From positions 186,001 to 250,000 of the forward strand of contig CACYPU010000003.1 in NCBI GenBank assembly GCA_902776365.1: a stretch of DNA of 64,000 bases, given 5' to 3'. This DNA comes from an uncultured Bacteroidota bacterium. Its GTDB lineage: Bacteria; Bacteroidota; Bacteroidia; Bacteroidales; P3. The notes below the pieces were generated by a model, which saw only the letters and a program-made list of their open reading frames with translations, was not told the origin of the DNA and searched no databases. Position numbers and translations under genes: made by a program. Each line of letters opens with the position of its first letter. Within the stretch, counting starts at the first letter, position 1. This document shows, one piece after another, positions 1 through 9,598 of the stretch.

Positions 1-2
1 AC

Positions 3-314
3 CTCGACCGCAACAACTACAACAGCCAGAAAGGCCAGGCGTGGGTCAAATACAGAATTGTCCACAACCCACAGACCCACAGCGACCTACCTTTCTACAG
101 TTGTGTCTTCTCGCTCGATGTCATCATGACCTTCGCGGAGACGGAGTATTCCACCTGGACCCTCTTCTTCCCCCTCTCCTGGCTGGAGGGCGCCCGCATA
201 GCCGAAATCGAGAACCCCGGCGACAACCCCGAGATATGGCATGTGGCGGGAGAGGTGGTCACCACCGAGAACTACAACCCCATGCGCGACTTCGATTTCC
301 AAAGAATCAATTAA
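3..314 (+). CDS. C-terminal fragment of an unknown protein
   Basis: An open frame enters from before the window and ends at TAA 312-314, giving 103 residues. The readable part is rich in aromatic and acidic residues and has no motif I recognise. The stop lies 25 bp before the next start (340), so it may be cotranscribed with the T9SS protein that follows. The frame is the only long one through this stretch and has coherent codon use. Function unknown. Confidence 0.6.
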   Translation, partial: LDRNNYNSQKGQAWVKYRIVHNPQTHSDLPFYSCVFSLDVIMTFAETEYSTWTLFFPLSWLEGARIAEIENPGDNPEIWHVAGEVVTTENYNPMRDFDFQRIN

Positions 315-339
315 TGTATAACGGCCAAAACAAAACATC

Positions 340-3300
340 ATGAAAAAACTATTGTTCTTGTTCCTCCTGCCGTTCTGCCTCCAAGCGCAGGAAATGGATT
401 TGCCTCTCTTCGAGGACTTCGACAGCTATGCCATCGGCTCGTGGCCTCCCGGCTGGCACCGTCTGCGCACTTACGGCTCCTTCCCGGCAGTGAGCAGCCA
501 GAGTCACTATAGCGGCAACCGCTCGATGATGCTGGAAGCGGAGAACGACACCCTGCTCTTTTGCTCCCCTTCGCCCGTTCCCACCGATGGCAACAATATC
601 TATGTGCGCTACTACGCTTATATGTATATGAACCCCTATGCCTCCCATTTCGGCACGAAGTGGATTAAAGCCGGCGTGATGACCGACACTTCGGACTTCT
701 CCACCTTTGTCGTCCTGGACAGCGTGGACGCCCACGAGATGGGCGAAGCATTCGAGGAACGCGAGTTTCATACCCGCAGCCTCGATTCCTCGGCCTCCTA
801 CTGGGTGGCATGGATGTTCTTCAGCACCGAGAACTATTTGCACGGCTGGGGCGACAATGACGGATTCGTTGACGACATCTATATTGACGAGATACCCACC
901 TGCATGCATGTGATTTCTGTCGATGCCACCGAAGTGAGCACCGAGAGCATCACGCTCTCATGGACAAACCACGAACTCAACACCTACCACAATTATGCGG
1001 TGAACTATTGGTCGGACGGCGGCGACACCCTCAGTGTCTACACCACCGACACCTTCTACACCTTCACCTTCCTCACACCCAACACGCTCTACACCTTCAG
1101 CGTGACGGCCGACTGCGGCGACGAGCGGACGTTCACCATCAGTGTCCGCACGGCCTGCGAGCCCATCTCCATCCCTTATGTGGAAGGGTTCGAAAACCAA
1201 GCCGATGGAGTGCCACCTTCCTGCTGGAGTATCTTGAATGGCGAAGTGAAGGCCCTTGCAAACCAGGCTCACAGCGGCACAAAGCGGCTGGATTTCCACT
1301 GCCCGGTCAATACCGTCACAGGAAATATCACAGGGTCGGCCATTGCTATCCTGCCTCTGCTGGAGGAAGAGGCCAACACCCTGCAGCTCTCCCTTTGGAC
1401 TCGTCCGGCAAGCAGTTATGCCGGCTGTGGTTCCCTCTCGGTGGGCTACATGACCGATCCCGCCGACGAAAACACCTTCAATGCCCTCGAGACCTACAGC
1501 TACAGGGATTACGCCGCCCCGGACGGTGCCGAGTACACAGAGTATCGGAAGAAGACCGTTTTGTTCGTCGATGTCCCCGAGGGTGCGAGAATGGCTCTCC
1601 GCCACAACGAGGGCTACAGCCACTGGCATGTGGACGACATCCGTGTGGATTCGCTGCCGCCCTGCCTGCCGGTGAAGCATCCAGCGGTGAGCGACGTGAC
1701 CGATTCCAGTGCCACCGTCCATTGGGCACCCCGCGAGGGGCAGTCGGCCTGGTATGTCAAAATCGGCAACACTGTCTACACCACCAACGACACCTCCTAC
1801 ACGCTGACAGGCCTCTTGCCCAACATCCTCTACACCGTCCATGTGGCCACCTGTTGCGGAAGCGACACCTCGGTGTGGCGTAGCGTCAGCTTCAAGACCG
1901 ATTGCACAATGGGTTCTGGCGATGTGACTATCCAGATGGAATCTCCCTCAAGGACGGGATGGTTCGGCGACGCCAAATTATACTTCTTCCAATATGGCCA
2001 GAAGATCGATTCTGTCACGCTGGCGAACAATTCAGACGGTTTTGCCACCGTGAAGGCCTGCTGTGGTTCTCCAGTGACCTTCAGCTGGTATGGAGGCCGC
2101 TACAACATTTCCGACTACGATTGTTCCTACACCGTCTTCGACGGCAACATGGGCGAGGTCTACAACTCTGCTAACGGCGGATTGGCCCTAGGAGGAACCA
2201 TCGCCGACCCCTGCAACGACTGCCAGGTGCCCTCGAACGTGAGGGTGACAGCGGTGGATTCCACCACCATCACGGTCTCATGGGACACCGTGGGCTCGGC
2301 ATTCGGCTACCTGATTTCCATCGACAGCGGAGCCTATACCTCCTGCAACAATGGGAGTTACACTTTCACAGGACTGGCACCTGACAGCGAGCACACCTTC
2401 CGTGTTTTGACCCGCTGCGGCAGGAGAAAGGTGTCAAATACAGTCACCCTCGTCAAATCCACCACCTGCGGAGCGCTGATACCGTCTATTAAGGAAAACT
2501 TCGAGAACTATCCCTTCCACAGTCTTCCCAAATGCTGGTATGTGGTATGTGGCACATCCCGCATCGAATCCTGGACCGAATGGCATTCCGAGCATTCCTC
2601 GCTACAGCTCTTGCCAGGTACCCTCATCGTCACCCCGCTCGTGCCCTTGCCGGGCGACTTTATCGGTGTAAGTCTCTGGGCTTCTCACTATTACGGCACC
2701 CTCGACGCCGGCATCATGACCAATCCCGCCGACACAGGCAGCTTCATTTCCCTGGCGAGCGACACAAATGCCAACGGCGAGATGCAGTTCCTCCAGTTCA
2801 ACACCCTCTCGCTGTCCCACGACAGCAGCTACTATGTGGCTTTCCGCTACAACAGCAACCACGGAAGTGCCTATATTGATGACATTGAAATCTTCGAAGA
2901 CACCTCTGTAGCCCACTACGATGTCCATGTCTTCGCCGACAACCCCTTCATGGGTACTGTCACCGGTGGCGGCCGCTATGTGGAGAACTACAGCCTCATC
3001 CTCACGGCAACGCCGAAACCCGGCTACCGCTTCGTCTGCTGGCAAGACAGCGTACCCGATTCGGTACGCACCGTTACGGTGACAGGCGACACGAGTTTCA
3101 CAGCCCACTTCGCAACGGAATCTATAGGCATCGACGACGTTCATCGTTCATCATTCAACATTCAACTTTGCCCCAACCCAACATCTTCCGATGTTACCGT
3201 CAGCGTGGGCAGTGGCCAGCAGGCAGTGGTCAGCGTTATCGACCTGCAGGGACGCACCGTCATCCCTGCCACCACAATCATTTCATCATACACTATTCCT

Positions 3301-3384
3301 CATTCATCACTGCCCTCAGGCACCTACCTTCTCCGCATCACCACCTCCGCCGGCATCACCACCAAGAAACTACAAGTACAATAA
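340..3384 (+). CDS. T9SS-secreted protein with fibronectin III and adhesin-like domains
   Basis: 1014 residues. A signal peptide (about residues 1-17, ending QAQ) is followed by alternating modules. Jelly-roll domains of the cleaved-adhesin/choice-of-anchor type each open with a FEDFDSY/EGFENQ-like motif and close with a VDDI or IDDI motif (about 20-190, 280-445, 715-865). Fibronectin III-like domains with SITLSW/TITVSW strands lie near 190-275, 445-525 and 640-710. One divergent InlB B-type repeat is at about 870-930, and a type A T9SS sorting domain (CPNPTSSDV onward) is at about 945-1014. Predicted export through the Sec pathway and then T9SS to the cell surface or medium, probably for adhesion or polymer binding; no catalytic motif is visible. 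Two stretches near residues 935-945 and 985-990 are encoded by short tandem-repeat-like DNA. ATG at 340 gives the signal peptide. Confidence 0.9.
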   Translation: MKKLLFLFLLPFCLQAQEMDLPLFEDFDSYAIGSWPPGWHRLRTYGSFPAVSSQSHYSGNRSMMLEAENDTLLFCSPSPVPTDGNNIYVRYYAYMYMNPYASHFGTKWIKAGVMTDTSDFSTFVVLDSVDAHEMGEAFEEREFHTRSLDSSASYWVAWMFFSTENYLHGWGDNDGFVDDIYIDEIPTCMHVISVDATEVSTESITLSWTNHELNTYHNYAVNYWSDGGDTLSVYTTDTFYTFTFLTPNTLYTFSVTADCGDERTFTISVRTACEPISIPYVEGFENQADGVPPSCWSILNGEVKALANQAHSGTKRLDFHCPVNTVTGNITGSAIAILPLLEEEANTLQLSLWTRPASSYAGCGSLSVGYMTDPADENTFNALETYSYRDYAAPDGAEYTEYRKKTVLFVDVPEGARMALRHNEGYSHWHVDDIRVDSLPPCLPVKHPAVSDVTDSSATVHWAPREGQSAWYVKIGNTVYTTNDTSYTLTGLLPNILYTVHVATCCGSDTSVWRSVSFKTDCTMGSGDVTIQMESPSRTGWFGDAKLYFFQYGQKIDSVTLANNSDGFATVKACCGSPVTFSWYGGRYNISDYDCSYTVFDGNMGEVYNSANGGLALGGTIADPCNDCQVPSNVRVTAVDSTTITVSWDTVGSAFGYLISIDSGAYTSCNNGSYTFTGLAPDSEHTFRVLTRCGRRKVSNTVTLVKSTTCGALIPSIKENFENYPFHSLPKCWYVVCGTSRIESWTEWHSEHSSLQLLPGTLIVTPLVPLPGDFIGVSLWASHYYGTLDAGIMTNPADTGSFISLASDTNANGEMQFLQFNTLSLSHDSSYYVAFRYNSNHGSAYIDDIEIFEDTSVAHYDVHVFADNPFMGTVTGGGRYVENYSLILTATPKPGYRFVCWQDSVPDSVRTVTVTGDTSFTAHFATESIGIDDVHRSSFNIQLCPNPTSSDVTVSVGSGQQAVVSVIDLQGRTVIPATTIISSYTIPHSSLPSGTYLLRITTSAGITTKKLQVQ

Positions 3385-3394
3385 AAGATTACGG

Positions 3395-3430
3395 CTGCCA
3401 CATGGATGACGAATCGTCAACATGTGGCAG
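3395..3430. repeat. Strong stem-loop after the T9SS gene
   Basis: CTGCCACATG (3395-3404) pairs with CATGTGGCAG (3421-3430), and an inner TGACG/CGTCA stem lies at 3407-3419. It starts 11 bp after the stop of the upstream gene and has no T-run, so it may stabilise the mRNA 3' end rather than terminate. Its CTGCCAC arm recurs in the palindrome at 4427-4463. Confidence 0.6.
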
Positions 3431-3434
3431 TTCA

Positions 3435-3526
3435 TTTGTACGATTGTTCAACGTTATTTGTACGATACTTGTACGATGATTTATCGTACAAGTATCGTAC
3501 AAATAACGTACAACGAACGTACAACA
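3435..3526. repeat. Inverted array of 11-bp units (TTGTACG core)
   Basis: Four 11-bp units on the left (the second degenerate) face four inverted units on the right around a 5-nt centre (3478-3482). The inner 27-nt arms, 3451-3477 and 3483-3509, are perfect inverted repeats. Each unit is a 7-bp core (TTGTACG, or CGTACAA on the right) plus a 4-bp spacer. The central 57 bp are identical to the centre of the array at 15126-15218. It is non-coding and lies between two plus-strand genes. Confidence 0.85.
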
Positions 3527-3547
3527 GCACTATTCAACAGCCTTTTG

Positions 3548-3585
3548 ACACCCCTCCTGCTGACAAAATGACAGCGGTGTTTTTT
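3548..3585 (+). terminator. Rho-independent terminator candidate
   Basis: ACACC (3548-3552) pairs with GGTGT (3576-3580), enclosing an inner GCTG/CAGC stem, and is followed directly by a T-run (3580-3585). It would end transcription from the T9SS gene before the outer-membrane-type gene at 3727. Confidence 0.6.
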
Positions 3586-3602
3586 ATTATCTGAAAAATT
3601 TG

Positions 3603-3610
3603 TATATTTG
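3603..3610 (+). promoter_or_regulatory. Bacteroidota -7 box (TATATTTG)
   Basis: TATATTTG matches TAnnTTTG. No clear TTTG lies 19-20 bp upstream, only a T-run, so this is a partial match. It lies just after the terminator at 3548-3585 and before the mini-ORF at 3648 and the gene at 3727, which fits a promoter for the latter. Confidence 0.5.
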
Positions 3611-3647
3611 CAAATTACAAAACGGCAACATTGGCAAACTAAAAAAT

Positions 3648-3701
3648 ATGAGAACCAAACATATAGGACTATTGGCATTGGGGGTTCTTTCTTTTTTATA
3701 G
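3648..3701 (+). other. 17-codon signal-peptide-like mini-ORF
   Basis: An ATG (3648) opens a basic-then-hydrophobic peptide, MRTKHIGLLALGVLSFL, stopped by TAG at 3699-3701. It looks like the first half of a signal peptide. It lies between the -7 box at 3603 and the ATG at 3727. It may be a translated leader, a remnant of a decayed secreted-protein gene, or chance. Confidence 0.3.
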
Positions 3702-3726
3702 ATACCTCATTCAAAATTATTGTAAA

Positions 3727-4422
3727 ATGAAACGCTGGCTTCTGCTGATTGTATTGGCATCATCTTTCTCACACGCGTCTGCGCAGAGTTTTGCCGACAC
3801 GTTGAGGATGTTTTTTGGGGAGTTCCATCTCTCCGCGGAGGCGGGATACAACTACCTCCTTCCCAGTGCCTCGGATTTCGACGACGGGGTTTATTACGGC
3901 GTGGAGTTTCCTGGCAAGAACTCCAATTACGGTTTTTTCCACCACCACCAGTGGAATGTTGCAGTGGCTGCGGAGAACAACGTCGTAAAATGGAAGCTCG
4001 CGATGGGGCGGGACTACCTCGGTTACGAATATTGCGGGTCAACATTCGATGCCGACTACCTGCGCACGTCGCTGACTCTCCAGTTCTTTATCCTGAAAAA
4101 AAAGAAGATACAGATTCTCTGGGGGCCATCGCTGGAGTTGGGATGGATAACGCGTTATGTCTACTCCTACAACGGCACCACCCTGCGGAATCCCGACATC
4201 GGGAAAACCACGGGGATCAACCTGCTGCTTCCGCTGACATTGTCCTTCGGCATCGGTGACCGCAGCCGAGTGTTTTTGCAGGTGGCTGGAGGGGTGCATC
4301 TGCAGGACGATCACGAAATGCCCTACCCGAATCACTGGGGCTCCGGGCCAGGGCCCGAGGCCGAACTCAAATCCTATTGTCCGTTCAGTGTCGGCCTGGG
4401 CTACAGTTTCCTGATAAATTAG
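3727..4422 (+). CDS. Secreted or outer-membrane beta-barrel-type protein
   Basis: 231 residues with a clear signal peptide (about 1-20, ending HASAQ). The rest alternates polar and aromatic residues in short strands, for example LSAEAGYNYLL near the start and FSVGLGYSFLIN at the C-terminus. Alternating strands and a final aromatic residue or asparagine are typical of small outer-membrane barrels. I recognise no specific family. It is probably transcribed alone from the TATATTTG box at 3603 and followed by the palindrome at 4427. Localisation is inferred from the signal peptide and strand pattern only. Confidence 0.7.
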   Translation: MKRWLLLIVLASSFSHASAQSFADTLRMFFGEFHLSAEAGYNYLLPSASDFDDGVYYGVEFPGKNSNYGFFHHHQWNVAVAAENNVVKWKLAMGRDYLGYEYCGSTFDADYLRTSLTLQFFILKKKKIQILWGPSLELGWITRYVYSYNGTTLRNPDIGKTTGINLLLPLTLSFGIGDRSRVFLQVAGGVHLQDDHEMPYPNHWGSGPGPEAELKSYCPFSVGLGYSFLIN

Positions 4423-4426
4423 CATT

Positions 4427-4463
4427 CTGCCACCGAGGCTGACAAAATGTCAGCGGGTGGCAG
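4427..4463. promoter_or_regulatory. Palindrome upstream of groES, possible activator site
   Basis: Two nested inverted repeats: CTGCCAC (4427-4433) with GTGGCAG (4457-4463), and GCTGACA (4438-4444) with TGTCAGC (4448-4454). There is no T-run after it. It lies 22 bp upstream of a sigma-54-like promoter (4485-4501), where an enhancer-binding protein could bind; a further CTGTCAG half-site is at 4467-4473. A similar TGACAAAATGACA sequence lies in the terminator at 3548-3585, so a terminator role for the preceding gene is the alternative. Confidence 0.45.
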
Positions 4464-4484
4464 TCACTGTCAGTTTTATGGCTT

Positions 4485-4501
4485 TTGGCACGGATGTTGA
4501 T
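4485..4501 (+). promoter_or_regulatory. Candidate sigma-54 promoter for groESL
   Basis: TTGGCACG-N4-TTGAT matches the sigma-54 consensus TGGCACG-N4-TTGCW except for one base: the -12 GC is GA. The GG and the -12 G have the required 10-bp separation. The predicted start is near 4512, leaving a leader of about 85 nt before groES. No TAnnTTTG box is visible before groES. Confidence 0.5.
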
Positions 4502-4502
4502 A

Positions 4503-4556
4503 ATGAGAATGCGTGAATGCGTAAATGTGTGAATGTGTAAGTCATGCTGACGCAGT
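4503..4556. repeat. Degenerate 8-bp tandem array
   Basis: Four units of the type GAATGCGT/AAATGTGT in 8-bp register, followed by a short unrelated tail, lie in the groES leader. The same kind of array recurs at 16955-17038. Confidence 0.6.
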
Positions 4557-4596
4557 CATAGAATTAAGAAGTAAAACAAATAAAAAATAAAGTACT

Positions 4597-4865
4597 ATGA
4601 ACATCAAACCTTTAGCAGACAGAGTCCTCGTGCGTCCCGCCGAGGCTGAACAGAAGACCGCCAGCGGCATCATCATCCCCGACACCGCCAAGGAGAAACC
4701 GCAGCGCGGCGAAGTCCTCGCCGTGGGCAAGGGCACCAAAGACCATGAGATGACCGTCAAGGTGGGCGACCAAGTCCTCTACGGCAAGTACAGCGGCACC
4801 GAGATCGAGATCGACGGCGAGAAGCTGATGATCATGAAAGAAAGCGACATCTACGCGATTATTTA

Positions 4866-4866
<1 letters not shown>
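4597..4866 (+). CDS. groES: Co-chaperonin GroES
   Basis: 89 residues, close to the usual 90-97. The N-terminus [14 protein letters not shown] and the mobile-loop region [20 protein letters not shown] are canonical GroES, as is the C-terminal YAII. It forms the heptameric lid of the GroEL cage in the cytoplasm. groEL follows after a 138-bp gap filled by a repeat array. A sigma-54-like promoter and palindrome lie upstream; no CIRCE element (the HrcA operator) was seen. Confidence 0.98.
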
Positions 4867-6642
<1,776 letters not shown>

Positions 6643-6662
6643 GACAATAGTAACACTTAATA

Positions 6663-6698
6663 AAGAAAGGCACCCACTTGGGTGCCTTTCTTCGTTTT
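6663..6698 (+). terminator. Rho-independent terminator of groESL
   Basis: AAGAAAGGCACCC (6663-6675) and its perfect complement (6680-6692) form a 13-bp stem with a 4-nt loop, followed by a T-rich tail. Confidence 0.9.
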
Positions 6699-6744
6699 AT
6701 ATCACACGGGCATCTCTTCTTCCACACCTCCCCCCTCCACTTTT

Positions 6745-6776
6745 TTTGGCCACCTCATAAAAAATGAGTATTTTTG
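6745..6776 (+). promoter_or_regulatory. Full Bacteroidota promoter facing a gene remnant
   Basis: TTTG (6745-6748), a 20-bp spacer, then TATTTTTG (6769-6776). It matches the -33/-7 consensus exactly, yet the only plus-strand frame downstream is the broken 33-codon ORF at 6816. Confidence 0.75.
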
Positions 6777-6815
6777 CAACCGATAACAAACCAACGGAAC
6801 GACTGTTTTTTTGAC

Positions 6816-6917
6816 ATGAGAAGAGAGATAGACCCACAATCATCGCCGCGCGGACGGGCGTTCGAACATTACCGGATGTTCATTGCGGCTTTTATGCTGT
6901 CAAGGTGGGCTTTGTAG
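6816..6917 (+). pseudogene. 5' remnant of a gene (possibly CatA-like acyltransferase)
   Basis: An ATG 40 bp after a full promoter opens a 33-codon frame. Its first about 22 residues (beginning MRREIDPQSSPRGRAFEHY) look like a genuine conserved N-terminus; the remaining codons read antisense into the end of the opposing gene at 6869 and stop. From memory this start resembles CatA-type acetyltransferases of Bacteroidales, but I could not check. The simplest reading is a gene whose body was lost by a deletion that joined its start to the end of the neighbouring gene. Confidence 0.4.
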
Positions 6918-7741
6918 GTGGAGACGGTGGTGATGCTGTCGGGTGAGAGGAGTGGGGTGTAGTAATCAGCAGCCTTGGGTATCGGAGCGTCAATGACAAT
7001 CTCCCGTCGGGATTCTTCAATGAAATCATGAAGCTCTTCCTCACTGATACCGATTACAGCCATATTTTTTTTGTTCATGTATAGCAGATAATTGGCATTG
7101 TATTTCATGTAGCATATCTTATTATGCTTCAACTCCATGGATTCGCGCATTGCGGGGTTTCGCAGCACTTTTGTGCACCTGTATTTCCCTGGATATTGGT
7201 CGGGGTTTTTGAGTATCATGTCTTCCTGCGCTCCGTATTCGTCTAGCCATTTGTTCCATTCATCTGCCATGACACGCATATAGTCGAAACAGTATTCCAC
7301 ATTGTTGATAAATTGGAAGCTTCCCATGTTTTTCCAAGTCTCGAGGGTGCTGGAGAAGATGCTTTCTGCCGCCCGGTCATAGACAATTTGAAAATTAAAT
7401 GAAGCTGTTCTCATCAGCATGCTCAGTTCATTTTCGGGCAACAATTCCAGTTCATCGACCGGCACACTCAACAGCCATGTGCAAACTGAATCGGCTTGTT
7501 CCAGTCTCTCGATTCCGTCGAGCTGGTCGTTGGCGAAATTCTCGATGCTTGCCATCACCATCAGTGCCGACAGTCGGCGGTCTTTGGCCCGCTGATGACT
7601 TTCGAGTAGCTGGGCGGCCACAATGGTGAGCACCAGCGAGATGGTGGTACCAATAATGATCATGCCAATCTGGGACCAGAAACTTTTTCCTTTCCCGTCT
7701 ACTTTGATCTTCGGAGGGCGGATAATATTGATAGAAGCCAT
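6869..7741 (-). CDS. Membrane-anchored protein of unknown function
   Basis: 290 residues. After a short basic N-terminus there is one membrane segment (about 24-44, MIIIGTTISLVLTIVAAQLL). A long, mostly helical region with many Met, Glu and Trp residues follows. I recognise no catalytic motif or family. The topology suggests an N-in anchor with the body outside the inner membrane. A promoter (7776-7806) lies just upstream, and the gene stands alone on this strand. Its 3' end overlaps the gene remnant on the opposite strand. Start ATG is at 7741. Confidence 0.65.
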   Translation of the reverse strand: MASINIIRPPKIKVDGKGKSFWSQIGMIIIGTTISLVLTIVAAQLLESHQRAKDRRLSALMVMASIENFANDQLDGIERLEQADSVCTWLLSVPVDELELLPENELSMLMRTASFNFQIVYDRAAESIFSSTLETWKNMGSFQFINNVEYCFDYMRVMADEWNKWLDEYGAQEDMILKNPDQYPGKYRCTKVLRNPAMRESMELKHNKICYMKYNANYLLYMNKKNMAVIGISEEELHDFIEESRREIVIDAPIPKAADYYTPLLSPDSITTVSTYKAHLDSIKAAMNIR

Positions 7742-7775
7742 AAATTTAAACTATGTTTGGTTGATTTTCAATTTG

Positions 7776-7806
7776 CAATATTACATTTTCATCAGGAACG
7801 GTCAAA
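7776..7806 (-). promoter_or_regulatory. Minus-strand promoter
   Basis: Read on the minus strand: TTTG (7806-7803), 19 bp, TAATATTG (7783-7776), one base from TAnnTTTG. It lies 35 bp upstream of the start at 7741. Confidence 0.55.
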
Positions 7807-7827
7807 AATATTTTCACCCCCCCTGTG

Positions 7828-8295
7828 TCATTCCTCCAGTTTGAACCGCATGCGCCAGGTGTGGGTGTCGGGGTTGTAGTCGTGGGAAAGAATCTTGAAG
7901 ATGCCGATTTCGGAGGTGTTCTGCACGTGGGTGCCCACGCAGGCGCAGAGGTCGTAGTCGCCGATGCGGACGAGGCGCAGCGTCTCGCTGGCGTCGTCGG
8001 GCAGTTTCCAGAGGTCCACTTCCGGCGGCACCTCGCCCCTCTTCACGAACTCATAGCTGACCGGCAGGTGCTGCGCTATCACCTCGTTGACGCGGCGTTC
8101 AATCTCCACCACCTGCTCCTCCGTGGGGCAGGCGTCGAGGAGGTAGTCGCATTTGCTCTTCTTCTTTTCGATATGTGCATTCCTCGACCGCGGACATCCG
8201 AACATCCGCACCATCGTCTGATTGAGAATGTGCTCTGTCGAATGCATTCTGGGATCTTCTGACTTATTATGCTCGTTGAGAATTGGTTCTTCCAT
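7828..8295 (-). CDS. AlaX-like trans-editing domain protein
   Basis: 155 residues. HSTEH near residue 18 and CVGTHVQNTSEIG near residue 120 are the zinc-ligand motifs of the second additional domain of alanyl/threonyl-tRNA synthetases. As a free-standing protein it belongs to the AlaX type, which hydrolyses mischarged Ser-tRNA(Ala) or related species. The length is short for AlaX, about one editing domain. A full promoter lies just upstream at 8322-8352. The substrate is not determined by the sequence. Confidence 0.75.
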   Translation of the reverse strand: MEEPILNEHNKSEDPRMHSTEHILNQTMVRMFGCPRSRNAHIEKKKSKCDYLLDACPTEEQVVEIERRVNEVIAQHLPVSYEFVKRGEVPPEVDLWKLPDDASETLRLVRIGDYDLCACVGTHVQNTSEIGIFKILSHDYNPDTHTWRMRFKLEE

Positions 8296-8321
8296 ACTTA
8301 ATGAAGTTTAATTTCAAGGTG

Positions 8322-8352
8322 CAAAATTACGAAGAAAAAACGAACGGACAAA
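8322..8352 (-). promoter_or_regulatory. Minus-strand promoter of the AlaX-like gene
   Basis: On the minus strand: TTTG (8352-8349), 19 bp, TAATTTTG (8329-8322), an exact TAnnTTTG match 27 bp before the start at 8295. Confidence 0.75.
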
Positions 8353-8386
8353 ATATTTTTTCCTTGCCGACGTTTATATAATAATT

Positions 8387-9592
8387 ATGGAAACCATAAA
8401 GAAGATATATAAAATCGGCTATGGGCCGAGCAGCAGCCACACCATGGGGCCGCACCGCGCGGCAGAGATATTCGCCACCCGCACCAGGAGCGCCACCCGC
8501 TATCGTGTCACCCTCTACGGCTCCCTCGCCGCCACGGGCAAGGGACACCATACAGATTTGGCCGTTACCCGCGGGCTGGCGCCCAAGGAGGTGGAGATTG
8601 TCTGGCGTGCAGACGTGGTGAAACCCTTTCACCCTAACGGCATGTTTTTCGAGGCTCTCGACACCGACGGCGGCGTCACCGGCTCCTGGCTGGTTTACAG
8701 CATTGGCGGCGGATACTTGGCCACCGAAGAAGGCGAGGTGCCGATGGACATCACCCCCGATGGGGAGGTCTATCCGCACAACACCATGAAGGAAATCTGC
8801 GAGTATATTGACAAAGAGGGTCTGAACTTTTGGGAATATGTGGAGCAATGCGAAGATGGCAGCTTGTGGTTCTACCTGGAAGAAATGTGGAAACAGATGC
8901 AGCTCACCATCGAGGAGGGGCTGCTGGACGACCGTGTCATCGAGGGCGGCCTGCACCTGCGCGCCAAAGCCCACCAATACTACATTCGCGCCAGCGCCTT
9001 CAAGCCCTCGCTGCAGAGCCGTGCGCTGGTCATCGCCTACGCCCTCGCCACCAGCGAGCAGAACGCCAGCGGTGCCAAGATTGTCACCGCCCCCACCTGC
9101 GGCAGCAGCGGCGTGCTGCCCGCCGTGCTCTACCACCTGAAGAAAAACCACGGCTTCACCGACCGCGAGATACTCCGAGCCATGGCCACGGCAGGACTCT
9201 TCGCCAATATCATCAAGACCAACGCCTCCATCAGCGGTGCTGAAGTGGGCTGCCAGGGCGAGGTGGGCAGCGCCTGCGTGATGGCCGCCGTGGCCAGCAA
9301 CCAGCTCTTCGGTGGCAGCCCAAAACAGATAGAATACGCCGCCGAGATGGCTATGGAGCACAACCTCGGACTCACCTGCGACCCCCTCTGCGGTCTGGTC
9401 CAGATACCCTGCATCGAACGCAATGCCATGGCGGCACTGCGTGCGCTGGACATCAACATCTACGCCATGATGAGCGACGGCCGACACCTGATCTCCTTCG
9501 ACAAGGTGGTGCGCACCATGAAACTCACTGGCAAAGACCTCCCCAGCCTTTACAAGGAGACCTCCCTCGGCGGCCTCGCCCTCAACGATTGA
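8387..9592 (+). CDS. sdaA: L-serine ammonia-lyase, iron-sulfur type
   Basis: 401 residues. It starts METIKKIYKIGYGPSSSHTMGP, the beta-domain signature of L-serine dehydratase, and continues into the alpha domain with APTCGSSGVLPA (about 234-245) and the later Cys-containing EVGCQGEVGSACVMA and LTCDPLCGLVQIPC. These cysteines bind the [4Fe-4S] cluster. It deaminates serine to pyruvate and ammonia in the cytoplasm. Single-chain, slightly shorter than the E. coli enzyme (about 454). It stops 6 bp before the helicase start, so the two are probably cotranscribed. Confidence 0.93.
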   Translation: METIKKIYKIGYGPSSSHTMGPHRAAEIFATRTRSATRYRVTLYGSLAATGKGHHTDLAVTRGLAPKEVEIVWRADVVKPFHPNGMFFEALDTDGGVTGSWLVYSIGGGYLATEEGEVPMDITPDGEVYPHNTMKEICEYIDKEGLNFWEYVEQCEDGSLWFYLEEMWKQMQLTIEEGLLDDRVIEGGLHLRAKAHQYYIRASAFKPSLQSRALVIAYALATSEQNASGAKIVTAPTCGSSGVLPAVLYHLKKNHGFTDREILRAMATAGLFANIIKTNASISGAEVGCQGEVGSACVMAAVASNQLFGGSPKQIEYAAEMAMEHNLGLTCDPLCGLVQIPCIERNAMAALRALDINIYAMMSDGRHLISFDKVVRTMKLTGKDLPSLYKETSLGGLALND

Positions 9593-9598
9593 AGCACA

